NCBI RefSeq assembly: GCF_945859825.1
Contig: NZ_CAMAPC010000003.1
Location: forward strand, 62,001-126,000
DNA from: Pseudoalteromonas holothuriae
GTDB lineage: Bacteria > Pseudomonadota > Gammaproteobacteria > Enterobacterales > Alteromonadaceae
Direction: 5' to 3'
DNA length: 64,000 nt
In this document: positions 21,701 through 31,500 of the stretch, in pieces
Position numbering within the stretch: position 1 is the stretch's first letter
Layout of the letters: each line of letters starts with the position of its first letter
The notes under the pieces: generated by a model
The model's database searches: none
Told to the model about the DNA's origin: nothing
What the model saw: the letters and a program-made list of their open reading frames with translations, nothing else
Translations under genes and position numbers: made by a program

Positions 21701-24700
21701 CATATCGTGTCGCTTGATCAATGAGTTCAATGCTGTGGAAAATGCCTCCACATTCATATCGCGCCAATCTATCTCCCTATAGTTACTTGATAGCACCTCA
21801 CCCATTTCCATATTATCTTCACTGCCGAAGCGGTAGGCATGTTGTATATCAGTTAAAGGAAAAGGCTCACCAGCTCGAGATTTATCTGTCATCAATTGTG
21901 CGGTTTGCTCTTGTTCTACATTGCGATGACGTAAAGTATACTGAGCCATTCCTGCAACCGTCGGAGATTCTAATAAAGCCACCAATGGCACATTCATATC
22001 AAATGCTTTACCTACTTTGATCACAACCTCTGTCGCAAGTAATGAATGGCCACCTAAGTTAAAAAAGTTATCTTCTGCTGTGACAACATCCAGTCCTAGT
22101 ACGTGACACCAAATGGCAGCAATTTCAGCTTCTTCTGCGCTCATCGCGCGCGCGTTAGCGGCTTTTTCCGGTATCGTCTCAATGACCCTTTCTAGATCCA
22201 ATTTACCGTTAACAGTACGTTTGAAACTCTCAACTTGTATTATCCGCTTAGGGATCATGTAATCAGGTAAACTTTGTGCCAACTGTGTTTCTACCGTATC
22301 GGTATTTAAACGACGAGTGGCTTTAACCAGAGCTACCAACATTGCATCGCTACTAGCTGACACAATGGTTGTGACTTCTGCTTGTTGAATATCTTCCAAC
22401 TCTTCTAACGCATGTCGTACTTCACCTAACTCAATGCGAAACCCTCGGATCTGAACCTGGCTATCAGCACGAGAGCAATACACCCACTGCTGATCAGCCG
22501 TTTTGTAGCCTAAATCACCACTGCGATAGTAAATTTTACCCGCTCGAGAAACAAACTTAGCTTTACTAACATCCTCAAGACCCCAATACCCCTTCGCGAT
22601 GCCGTTACCGCTTAGCCATAGCTCACCACGTAAAGCACCCGGTAATCGTCGGCCATGATGGTCACAATGGATTATCTCCATATCTGGTAAAGGCGAGCCA
22701 ATAATACTTTGTACGTTTGCTGTTTCGCCACGTTGAAGCAGATGGTAAGTTGCATGCACGGTGACTTCAGTAATACCATACATATTGACCAACTGAACTT
22801 TGTCATTCCAGCTATCGAACCAAGGTATCAGGCGAGATGGCTGTAGCTTTTCTCCACCAAATATAACCATTCTCAATGCACTATGTGATGCTAGACTAAG
22901 ATGTGCAATCAATGGATAAAATGCCGAAGGTGTTTGATTTAGAACTGTAATTTCTTGCTCTTCGATAACCTCAGACAACAACCGAAGATCAATAACCTGC
23001 TCGTTACTTGGCACATAGACGCGACCACCAAATAACAATGCCCCCCAAATTTCCCAGACCGAGAAGTCAAAAGCAAATGAATGCAACATCAACCAGCTAT
23101 CACCTTCTTTTGGTGTTAATTGTACCGGTAAGGACGCGAACAAAGATGCCAGATTACGATGACTTATCTCCACGCCTTTTGGTTTACCTGTTGTCCCAGA
23201 GGTATAAATTATGTAAGCCAGCTCTTCACCTGTAAATGAGTCTAAAGCAGGTAAATGTGCCGCGAGCTGTTCAACAGTGTCATTAAGCAGCACAGCCGCA
23301 ACAGATAACCCCGTTAGATGCTCTTGCGTCGCACACAAACAAAGCTGCATTTTACTGTCTTGCACTATGTGCTGATTTCGAGATGTCGGATTGGCAAGGT
23401 CTAAAGGAACATAGCATGCACCGCTTTTCAGCACTGCTAACATCGCAACTATCTGGTTGGCTCCTTTACTCAACATGATCCCAACTGGCATTTCTTTATT
23501 TACGCCCCGTGCGACAAGTAAACAAGCTAATAGATCTGAGCGGGCATCAAGCTCTTTATAACTCAGTGCTATCTCATCATCCGCTACAGCAACTTTGTTA
23601 GCATTAACACTTGCCTGCTCCTTAAACCAAAGCAGCAGGTTAGGGACTTCTGTAGCGCTGCTTTGCACGGCTTCACCTGAATGCGAAGTCAATGTAAGTT
23701 GCGAATATTCAGTCTTAGGTTGCTGAGCAAACTGTGACAGCACGCATTGTAATGACTCAATAACTGCGTTCATAACACGCTTGCTAATTACTTTCGGATT
23801 AGCATTAATCACTACTTCACCAGTTTGGCTAAATGTCAATACCAGATCATAACTTACTTGATATTCAGATAGTTGTGCTGCCAATGATAGCTCGGCTCTT
23901 TTTGCATCTGCAATAATAAAAGCGGTATTAACACAGCAATCTGTGACAAGTTGGCTAACATTATCTGCACTAACCTGAGAGGTCTTAAGGTGATCATCGC
24001 TGGCTAATATCGCTTCAATTTGTGATGCTGATAAATCTGCACTAATGATATTAGCGCCAATCCCTGCATACACTAGCCCTTTACCATGACTATCAGCTTG
24101 TTGGATAAATGACACCTGATCCTGACCATGAATTGAGGCTAAAACACAAGCAAATGCGGCACGCACAGGTTCAAACAACTCAAGATTATGCTGTTGACAT
24201 AACTTGACTATTGAAGTCATCATCGGTTCAGCTAGTTGCACCTTGGCTTCAAGTTCATCACACTCAACACTGTCTAAGTCAGGGTGTTGCAAGTAACCAC
24301 CGTTTAACAGTAAAGCCGAACTATCAGACTGTGCATAAGATGAAACTTTGCTGGTTAACAACCATTCAAATACAAACTGTTGCAACAACTGCTGTGCTTG
24401 CTCTTTATTTATTACTAATGCAGGTAGAAGCCATTGCAACTGCCAGCCAGAAGAGTGTTGCTTGACGACTCTAAGCAATGTTTGATGATCGGCCGACGCG
24501 GGGCTGTGTTGTAATAGCGTCACCGATAACCTAGGAGTGGTTAGTAGCAAATCAGACTCAATGCTCAAACCATGATTTGAGCAAAACGCTAGCGCGTATT
24601 CCGCTTTCATTGTTTCTTGATGCGCCAGTATCTGTTTACGCTGTTGAGTGAACTGCGCTGGTAAACCTGGTGCTGACAAATCACAGTGTATAGGCAAAAA

Positions 24701-25495
24701 TCGTGTTAGCGGACCTACTATGTCGGCAAGAACCTCTTGCTGACGCCCGTCCGAATAGCAGTTTAGAGTCAGCTTATCGAGCGCCAAAATATTACCTAAA
24801 TACTGAGCCCATCGTACCGCTATCCAATCCTCAACAGCCATTTTCTGCTGCTCAGATAAAGTCGCTAACTGAATTGCTTGACTTGCGCTCACATCGATTT
24901 GAATACAGTCTTCATATGCAGCAAGTTTGATCGCTCTAGCAGCACCTAAATTTACGCCTTGATTAGACCAAAAACTATCCTGTTGCTCAACTTCCTCAAG
25001 CAACCATTCACTCACATCAATATGTTGAAGGCTGCTTTGTGCGTCTGCACCAGCAGCTTTTACATCCAGTTTATTGAATATGGCGCTTAAACAGCCCAGA
25101 TCGAGTAACAACTGACTTCCTGCAACACTGAGTTTAACCGTATTGCCTGCCTGGTAAGCATGAAGCTGTACAATAGGTCCATTTTCATAGTCTATTTGCC
25201 ACTCTTTGAGTGCGGTTTTACAAGCTATGTATGCTTCTTCTGAGTCACTGAGCTGACAAACATAATTGCCCTGTTCGGTAATTTTTTGTATCACTTCATC
25301 TGTGTTATTCATTTCAAACCTGATGAAAAAAAGCTCCTGCTCATGACAAATTTGCTCAATTAAGTGGAGCAGCTCCTGTGCGCTCAAGGTTGTCACAATA
25401 TCAAATTCAAAAAGCGTAGCCTGATCCCTGTCAAGTAACTGCTTGTTCACACAACGTTGTTGCTGAACTGGTGATAACGAAAATACTTGATTCAT
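18710..25495 (-). CDS. NRPS protein 4: degenerate C region - A(Thr) - PCP - Cy - A(Cys) - PCP
   Basis: 2261 residues. The first ~610 residues before the A domain are condensation-like but broken. The HHxxxDG site is replaced by SQLLLDL (~130), and a second C-lobe-like stretch (~385-600) follows, so the region is longer than one C domain. A1 (~620-1100) has FDFSVWE, NQTPSAF, VIFGGEK and NMYGITEVTVH: Thr code. PCP1 has GGHSLL (~1151). A heterocyclization (Cy) domain follows (~1205-1620) with FPLTDIQHAY, RHDMLR, NSLIVDAWS, GDFTTVN, PVVFTSTLG and VWLDHAV. The first Asp of DxxxxD is Asn here. A2 (~1665-2160) has FDLSVYD, WNTVPAL, MLSGDW and SLGGATEASIW, giving D-L-Y-N-M-S-L-I-W, one change from the Cys code. 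The module could make a thiazoline. PCP2 has GADSI (~2203). The tail TEDTEVMEF resembles the short acidic motif bound by TubC-type docking domains. ATG 25495 is 41 bases after protein 3. Confidence 0.95.
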   Translation of the reverse strand: MNQVFSLSPVQQQRCVNKQLLDRDQATLFEFDIVTTLSAQELLHLIEQICHEQELFFIRFEMNNTDEVIQKITEQGNYVCQLSDSEEAYIACKTALKEWQIDYENGPIVQLHAYQAGNTVKLSVAGSQLLLDLGCLSAIFNKLDVKAAGADAQSSLQHIDVSEWLLEEVEQQDSFWSNQGVNLGAARAIKLAAYEDCIQIDVSASQAIQLATLSEQQKMAVEDWIAVRWAQYLGNILALDKLTLNCYSDGRQQEVLADIVGPLTRFLPIHCDLSAPGLPAQFTQQRKQILAHQETMKAEYALAFCSNHGLSIESDLLLTTPRLSVTLLQHSPASADHQTLLRVVKQHSSGWQLQWLLPALVINKEQAQQLLQQFVFEWLLTSKVSSYAQSDSSALLLNGGYLQHPDLDSVECDELEAKVQLAEPMMTSIVKLCQQHNLELFEPVRAAFACVLASIHGQDQVSFIQQADSHGKGLVYAGIGANIISADLSASQIEAILASDDHLKTSQVSADNVSQLVTDCCVNTAFIIADAKRAELSLAAQLSEYQVSYDLVLTFSQTGEVVINANPKVISKRVMNAVIESLQCVLSQFAQQPKTEYSQLTLTSHSGEAVQSSATEVPNLLLWFKEQASVNANKVAVADDEIALSYKELDARSDLLACLLVARGVNKEMPVGIMLSKGANQIVAMLAVLKSGACYVPLDLANPTSRNQHIVQDSKMQLCLCATQEHLTGLSVAAVLLNDTVEQLAAHLPALDSFTGEELAYIIYTSGTTGKPKGVEISHRNLASLFASLPVQLTPKEGDSWLMLHSFAFDFSVWEIWGALLFGGRVYVPSNEQVIDLRLLSEVIEEQEITVLNQTPSAFYPLIAHLSLASHSALRMVIFGGEKLQPSRLIPWFDSWNDKVQLVNMYGITEVTVHATYHLLQRGETANVQSIIGSPLPDMEIIHCDHHGRRLPGALRGELWLSGNGIAKGYWGLEDVSKAKFVSRAGKIYYRSGDLGYKTADQQWVYCSRADSQVQIRGFRIELGEVRHALEELEDIQQAEVTTIVSASSDAMLVALVKATRRLNTDTVETQLAQSLPDYMIPKRIIQVESFKRTVNGKLDLERVIETIPEKAANARAMSAEEAEIAAIWCHVLGLDVVTAEDNFFNLGGHSLLATEVVIKVGKAFDMNVPLVALLESPTVAGMAQYTLRHRNVEQEQTAQLMTDKSRAGEPFPLTDIQHAYRFGSEDNMEMGEVLSSNYREIDWRDMNVEAFSTALNSLIKRHDMLRVVIVGTDQQKVLDSVNEFDLGMLDLRLLPEPQREAALLIRREQMLAQKLNSATWPLFDVKISQLADQDFRVHVIMNSLIVDAWSEMILSREFMAMYEKNDSHLPELTLTFRDYVLHQNVLKQQQSYKRSRDYWQQRLETFPERPALPLIQKPEQLSNVEFVSRRKKLGKAHWAALKEQAAKLQVSPTSLLLTCYADVLGLWSECAEFVINLTLFNRAPVHNQVMDIVGDFTTVNLLAVDTHQNNFIEAVQRLQKRLWQDLDHKDYNGIEVVRALATKKGSFQDAIMPVVFTSTLGMEGNGSDDLTENFAVARTAQVWLDHAVAEADGELFLTWSSVDKLFPDNMMEEMFNCYFDLLERVAQVNEDELSTLAPMMASEQRAKRAVINNTEAELPSGLLHQPLLAQSLAAPERIAVIQREVQLSYGQLLAQAIALAKQLQSYNLSQGELVGVVMAKSWKQVPAVLAIQLVGGAYLPVDANLPQQRRQQILEEGQARCIIVEHMIDDLPSFEQYTLPEHVDDSDNQQQLIQLQDPQVNKDDLAYVIFTSGSTGKPKGVMITHGAARNTIEDINQRFNVTDKDTVLGLSALNFDLSVYDIFGVLGAGGRLVLPADDENRDPGKWLAYIEKYNVTIWNTVPALMQMLVEYSAVKHFPQNLRVCMLSGDWINVAMAAKIKQLHPHLTLTSLGGATEASIWSIAYDIEQVNPQWSSIPYGKPLLNQGYMILNENMANCPDWVKGDLYITGKGLAKGYWNDKKKTEQHFLQVPAIEHKLYKTGDKGRYLPDGNIQFLGREDNQVKVRGYRIELEEIEHHLLQQPQILSAKVVVVNDAKQRLHLAAYICAEQQISCDNLRLAVAQKLPDYMVPTFWRILDKLPLGANGKVDLKRLPAIDFAATSNEEAALSNDAVLNTVMRICCELLEVNHLHKDDNLIMQGADSIMVTKLLVLLKKSFDIELPIAPLFANPTVDAIATLIKAAKIQQQELNDNTEDTEVMEF

Positions 25496-25536
25496 AATTA
25501 TTATTATTCCAATAAAATCTATTGCTCTATGATTAA

Positions 25537-28500
25537 TTAGCGTCTTTTTCGTGACTGCAATCGTTGCAGGCGGTCCTGTTGCTTACCTACCAAACGGGCG
25601 TCTTTGTGCTGATTGAATGCGTCTTTTACTTGCGATTTAAGAACACTAAGCGGTTCATGAGGGCGTTCAAGTAGCCGCTCTGCGAGCGCACAAAACTGCT
25701 CTTTAAGCATGTTTATTGTGGGCTTTTCAAATAGTGCCAACTTAAATGAAATGGTGCCTTGTAGTTGCTCTTCAAATTCAATTAAGGTAACTGACAGGTC
25801 GTACTTAGCAGCTGTCTCTGGTTCACTCAATTGAGCAACTTCCAAGCCTGCTAATTGCTCTGGAAGGCTACGTATACTTTCAAATGAGAAACCCACCTGA
25901 TATATTGGCATGTAGCTGGCAGAACGCTCTGGACTTATCGCTTCGACTACTCTTGAGAAAGGAATATCCTGATGTTCGTAGGCATCTAATGTCGTTGCTT
26001 TCACATTCCCCATGAAGCCTTGCCAATCGAGTTCATTGTCTACTTGCGTACGTATCACAACCGTATTTACAAAATAACCAACCAGTTTTTCCAACTCTGA
26101 CGTTGGTCTGTTTGACACTGGAGAACCTATCAGTATGTCACTGTTATCAGACCAGGCTGAAAGCAATAACTGCCAAGTAGCTAAACAAAACATATAAGGA
26201 GTGATGGCAAGTTCATTACAGATCTCACGCATTCGAGACACGCTGTGTTTATCAAATGATAGGTTAACAACAGTGCCTTCATCCGATACCGTTTCAGTTC
26301 TTAGCGTATCCCAAGGCAATGGCATTAAGGCTGGTGCACCACTGAGTATGTCACGCCAGTAGTTCAACTGTTGATTTAGTTTTTGAGCACCGAAGTGTTG
26401 TTGCATCCAATGCGCGTAATCAGCGTATTGGATAGGTAATACTTCTTGGTCCAATGGTAATCCCGACACACGCTTTTGATATCCTTCCATAAATTCAGCG
26501 ATCAACATGCGGTTTGACCAGCCATCTGAGATCAAGTGGTGGATCACGTACATCAACACATGGTGATTATCATCCAACTTAATGATTTCTAAGCGAACCA
26601 ATGGACCATTAGTGAGATCAAACGGGGCTACCTTAAAACGATTAAATTCTTGCCACATCGCCTGCTCTTTAGCAGATGAAATTGTTTGAGAAAGATCAAC
26701 CACATGAAGTGGAATGTCGAGCTGTGTATTTAATTTAAGATTTAACACACCTTTTTCCAGCTCAAATGCACAGCGCAATATTTCGTGCTTATCGGTTAAT
26801 GACGCTAAACAATCTCGCGCTATTTCAATATCAAATGGCCCCTTTAAGTCAAGTCCCATGGCCATATGGTACATGGTACTGTCTAAACCCCTATGCACAT
26901 CAAACCACAAACCTCGTTGTAAATCAGACGCAGGTAAAGGTTTGTCACGATCAACCTTGACGATAGCACTTACCTGCCCTGTGCTATCCAGTTGTCCCAT
27001 ATATTTCGCAAGCTTCGCTACTGTTGGGTTTTCAAATAGCGCTTTAACAGTGAGTTCAAGTTGCCAGCGTTGCTTAATTCGGTTCAACATTTGCGCTGCA
27101 AGTAGCGATCGGCCACCCATTTCAAAGAAATTGTCGTTAATTCCGAGTACATCTAGATTCAGAATTTCGCACCATAACTCACTGAGATATGTTTCCAACT
27201 CGTTCGTCGGTGCCACATACTCTCTGTGCTGCTGAATCTGAGCTTCTGGCACAGGCAAACGTGCCAAATCTATTTTTCCATTTGCCGTATATGGCCAACG
27301 CTCAACGACAATGTAGGTATCCGGTTGCATAAACTCTGGTAAGTGTTGTTGTGCTGTTCGCTGCAATGCAGGAATAAGCGCCAAACTTTGCTCGCTTTGC
27401 AATGGGTTATTCGCATTTATGGTTTTACCAGCGGGTTTGTGTGTTAATTCACGTGGCGTCACGAGGTTCTCGCTGTGCTGAGACTTTATTTGCAAGCTAG
27501 CAAACTGCGGAGCTTGTTCATTATCCCAATGCATCGATACGCTGTAGCCTTGTTGCTTGGCAACCTCAATTAGCGCCTGAGTTTGGTTGTGATATAACGA
27601 TTCGTTATGTAATGCCTGTTCATTCAAAGTGCTGTTGTCTTTGCCATTATTTATTTTGATATGAGCGGCGATATCTTGTTCAAGCAGTGGGTGAGGAACA
27701 CCATCAAGTGTCATAATGTCAAACGCATGTTCATCAAGTAGCTGAGCGAATTGCTCAACGGTAAACACATCTTGCTGCCACTCAAATATGAGTGCTGTCT
27801 TTGCTTGTACAAATTCACTTGTATGTAGAACAACATCATAACGATATTTGCTCATTTCAGTGTGACCGAGGTCACACTTCACTAAAACTTCAACTCGTGT
27901 AATTGATGCAAGTCCCAATTGTTTGAAGAACTCTGGCGCGAGCAATAATTCTCGCTCATTAGCGATACGCTCACTGATCCGATGTTTAAGCTGAACCAGT
28001 CGCGTCTCAGGCTGTGCTTTGGCGATTTCTACAGATGAACAAAACAGTTCATGTAATTGCAGATGGCGCACATCACCAACAAATATTGTGCCGCCAGGTC
28101 GCAGTCGTTTTGTCGCTTCTTCAAGCACCTTATGCAAATACTCTGCGGATGGGAAATACTGTATAACAGAGTTCAAAACAATCGTGTCAAACTGGCCTTC
28201 AACATGATTGTGAAACTGATCTGCTGGGCATTGATGCAAAGAAATACATTGCGATTTCTGGCCTAAAAATACGCTATGTTTACGAATGAAATCCAAACCA
28301 TTTTGCGCAAAGTCAACGCCTACATACTGACTTACATTTGGCGCAACTCTAAACAGTACCAGTCCTGTTCCCACACCAATTTCCAGTACTTTACTTTGCG
28401 CTTGATGAGGCACTCGCGAAACCGTATTGCCAATCCACTCTTTCATTAGTTTGACAGGATATGCTTGATCAGTATAACTACTCACCCAGCTAGCAAAGTT

Positions 28501-31500
28501 CTCATGTGGTGCAATGACAAGCTCATCATCTATAAATGTTTCGTTATACAGAGCCTGCCAACTATTGACTCGCTCCTCACCTAATTGGCCGTCTACCATG
28601 CTGTCTTTTATGGCCGTCACATAGCCAACTAAACGCTCATTTTGATTTTGATCCGAACGCACTGCCGCAACAGCTTGAGCAACTTGTGGATTGTTTAGCA
28701 ATGCGGTTTCAATGTCACCCAACTCAATACGATAACCTCTGAGCTTGACTTGAAAATCGCGACGTCCACAAAAATCCAGCACACCGTCATGGCGCACTCG
28801 CATCAAATCACCAGTGCGATATAGCCTTTGTCCATTGGCGTTATCAAAAGGGTTTGGAATATATCGCTCAGCACTTAGGGCTGCTTGTTCAAAATAACCA
28901 TGTGTTACCCCTTCACCCGCGATGTACAATTCACCAATCATCCCTTTAGGAACTATGTTTAACGCATCATCAAGCAAATAAAATTGCGTATTGGCCAATG
29001 GTAAGCCTATTTTACTCTCCCCTTTTATTTCACTAACCGAAGACCACACCGTTGTTTCTGTTGGACCATACATATTATACAAACGTCCATTGAACACAGG
29101 CTTGAGTGCATGTAACACCGATGGGGCAAGATATTCACCGCCAAGCATAAGACATTCAAGCTGTGAGAAGGCAGCTTTAGCACCTGCTTCGTTAAGCATT
29201 AAATGGGCTAACGAAGGCGTACTTTGTAACCATTGCACCTGCTCACGTGTAATCATTTGCGCTATACTTGGCTGTTCCTTGTTATCACGCTTTGTGCGTT
29301 TAGCCATCAACTTATGCAGTTGGTCAATTTGCAGAAGATGCTCAATCACGGTCTCTTCTTCTATACCAAAGTCTATTAAACAGGCAATTTCATCAACACC
29401 CGCGTTATAGAGATCCAGTGAAAGCTTGGCACAATGCTCTACAGTTCCGAATAAAGCGTTAGTTCTAAAATAACGCTCGCAACCGGCCTCCAGTAACACT
29501 TCTGGATCAACATCAGTTCCCCAACCTTGAGCATCCGCAAATGGTTTTAACAACCCTATAGAGCTGCGAAGGTATTCTTTAAAAGGCGCTTTGGCTATGC
29601 GTTTGGCGGTCGCCATATCGTCACAGACAAACGTGTGTACCATCACTGAAACACGGCCTGTGTCAGGGTCATAGCCTGCTTCTTTACGCGCGTTTTTATA
29701 GACTTGAATCTTCTCTGCTAGTTCTGCGGGGGACTGACCCAGAATATGTGTCAATAGGTTGGCTCCAGCCCTACCCGCACGCTTGAAGGTTTCTACATTA
29801 CCAGCGGTTGTGATCCACACAGGGATCGTGCTTTGAATCGGTAACGGTCTAATTTTTACTTCATTTTGTTCACCGTTACCCGCAAGACGTGGATAGCCCT
29901 CACCTCGCCACAAATTTCGTACCACTTCGAGGCTTTCAAACATTACCTCATAGCGATTTTCATAATTCTCTGGCGCGAATACAAAATCATTAAAATGCCA
30001 TCCGCATGTGATTGCTAGACCAGCTCGACCATGCGACAGGTTGTCTATCATTGACCAGTCTTCGGCAACGCGAATAGGGTCATGCAATGGCATCACCACA
30101 CTGCCCGCGCGCAGACTAATATTATCTGTCACCAAAGACAGCGCGGATGCAGCAATAGACGGGTTTGGAAACTGCCCCCCAAACTCATGAAAATGACGTT
30201 CTGGCACCCAAACCGCTTCAAAACCACATTTATCAGCAAACAAGGCGCCTTCTTTCAACAGCCTATATTTGTTATCCCCTGAACGTTTTGGGTCATTGGC
30301 GAAATAGTAAAGACTGAAGTTCAGGCCCGCACCAGAGTGTCGATCCGGTAGTTCGCTGTGCGCAACATCTAACGGAAGCTTATTTTGTTTTGGAAGCAGG
30401 ACCACTCGTTGGCCTCTCGCTAGGGTCCAAAATAATTCCAACACTGAAATGTCAAACGATACACTGGTAACCGCCAAGAGTGTTTTTTGCTCTGATGTAA
30501 GTGGTAATTGCACATCCAACGCACTAAACAGATTTATCATATTACGATGACTAACCACTACACCTTTGGGGTTACCCGTCGAGCCCGACGTATAAATCAT
30601 ATAAGCAGGACTATCTACAGGTACTGAGATTGAGGGCATATTGTTATCTGTAACTGCCTCCAGTAATTGACTTAGTGTTAGTATTTTACGCTGGCTTGAA
30701 AACGGTAGATTCTGCTGCTCTGAATCGACTATCACTGCCGACACCGACGCATTTTCAACAATATAATTGATTCTGGAGTCCGGGTAGTCTGGATCAAGTG
30801 GCACATACGCTGCACCGGCTGACATAATAGCCAGCATTGCTATCAGCATTTCTGGCTTTCTATCTACGTATACCCCAACGCGATCACCAGGAGATACACC
30901 ATGCTGGTGTAATATCACACACATGTGTTGTACCTTTTCAGTAAGTTCTGAGTAGGTAAAACGCTGATGTTCAAAAACCAATGCTTCTGCAGTGGGTATT
31001 TGCAGAGCTTGCCCCATTATCTGTTCACAAACATTACGTTCTGACAGCGCTAATTCAGGGCCTCTAATAGCACTACATGTTGCAGCCGGTAACATAGCAA
31101 AACTGGCAACTGGTTTGTCGGGGTTTTCAATAAAGCTTATGAGTAAATGTTCATAGCTTTGTGCAAATGTCGCGATGCTTTGTTCATCAAATAAGTCGCT
31201 GTTAAATTCCCACCCGCACCAAATGCCATCTTCAATTTCTTTGATATACAAGCTCAAGTCAAACTTTGACGATTCATAGTGCCTTTCTAGCACCTTACTT
31301 TGCAGGCCCGTCAGCTCAATGTCAGAGCTGGCATTTTCAAACGCGATAAATATTTGAAATAATGGATTGTAGCTTAGTTCTCGGTCTGGGTTTAGCGCCT
31401 CAACTAACAGCTCAAATGGAATATGCTGTGCGCTATAGGTGCTAGAAATCGTCTTTGCGTGTTGTTTAAGTAGCATGCAAAACGACTGCTGAATATCTAT

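Noticed and set aside
26714..27235. 173-residue plus-strand reading frame
   Set aside because: It lies entirely within NRPS protein 3 on the opposite strand, has a composition typical of antisense reading and no ribosome site. The same holds for other plus-strand frames within 1-54900, such as 9730-10140, 28991-29410 and 43935-44345.
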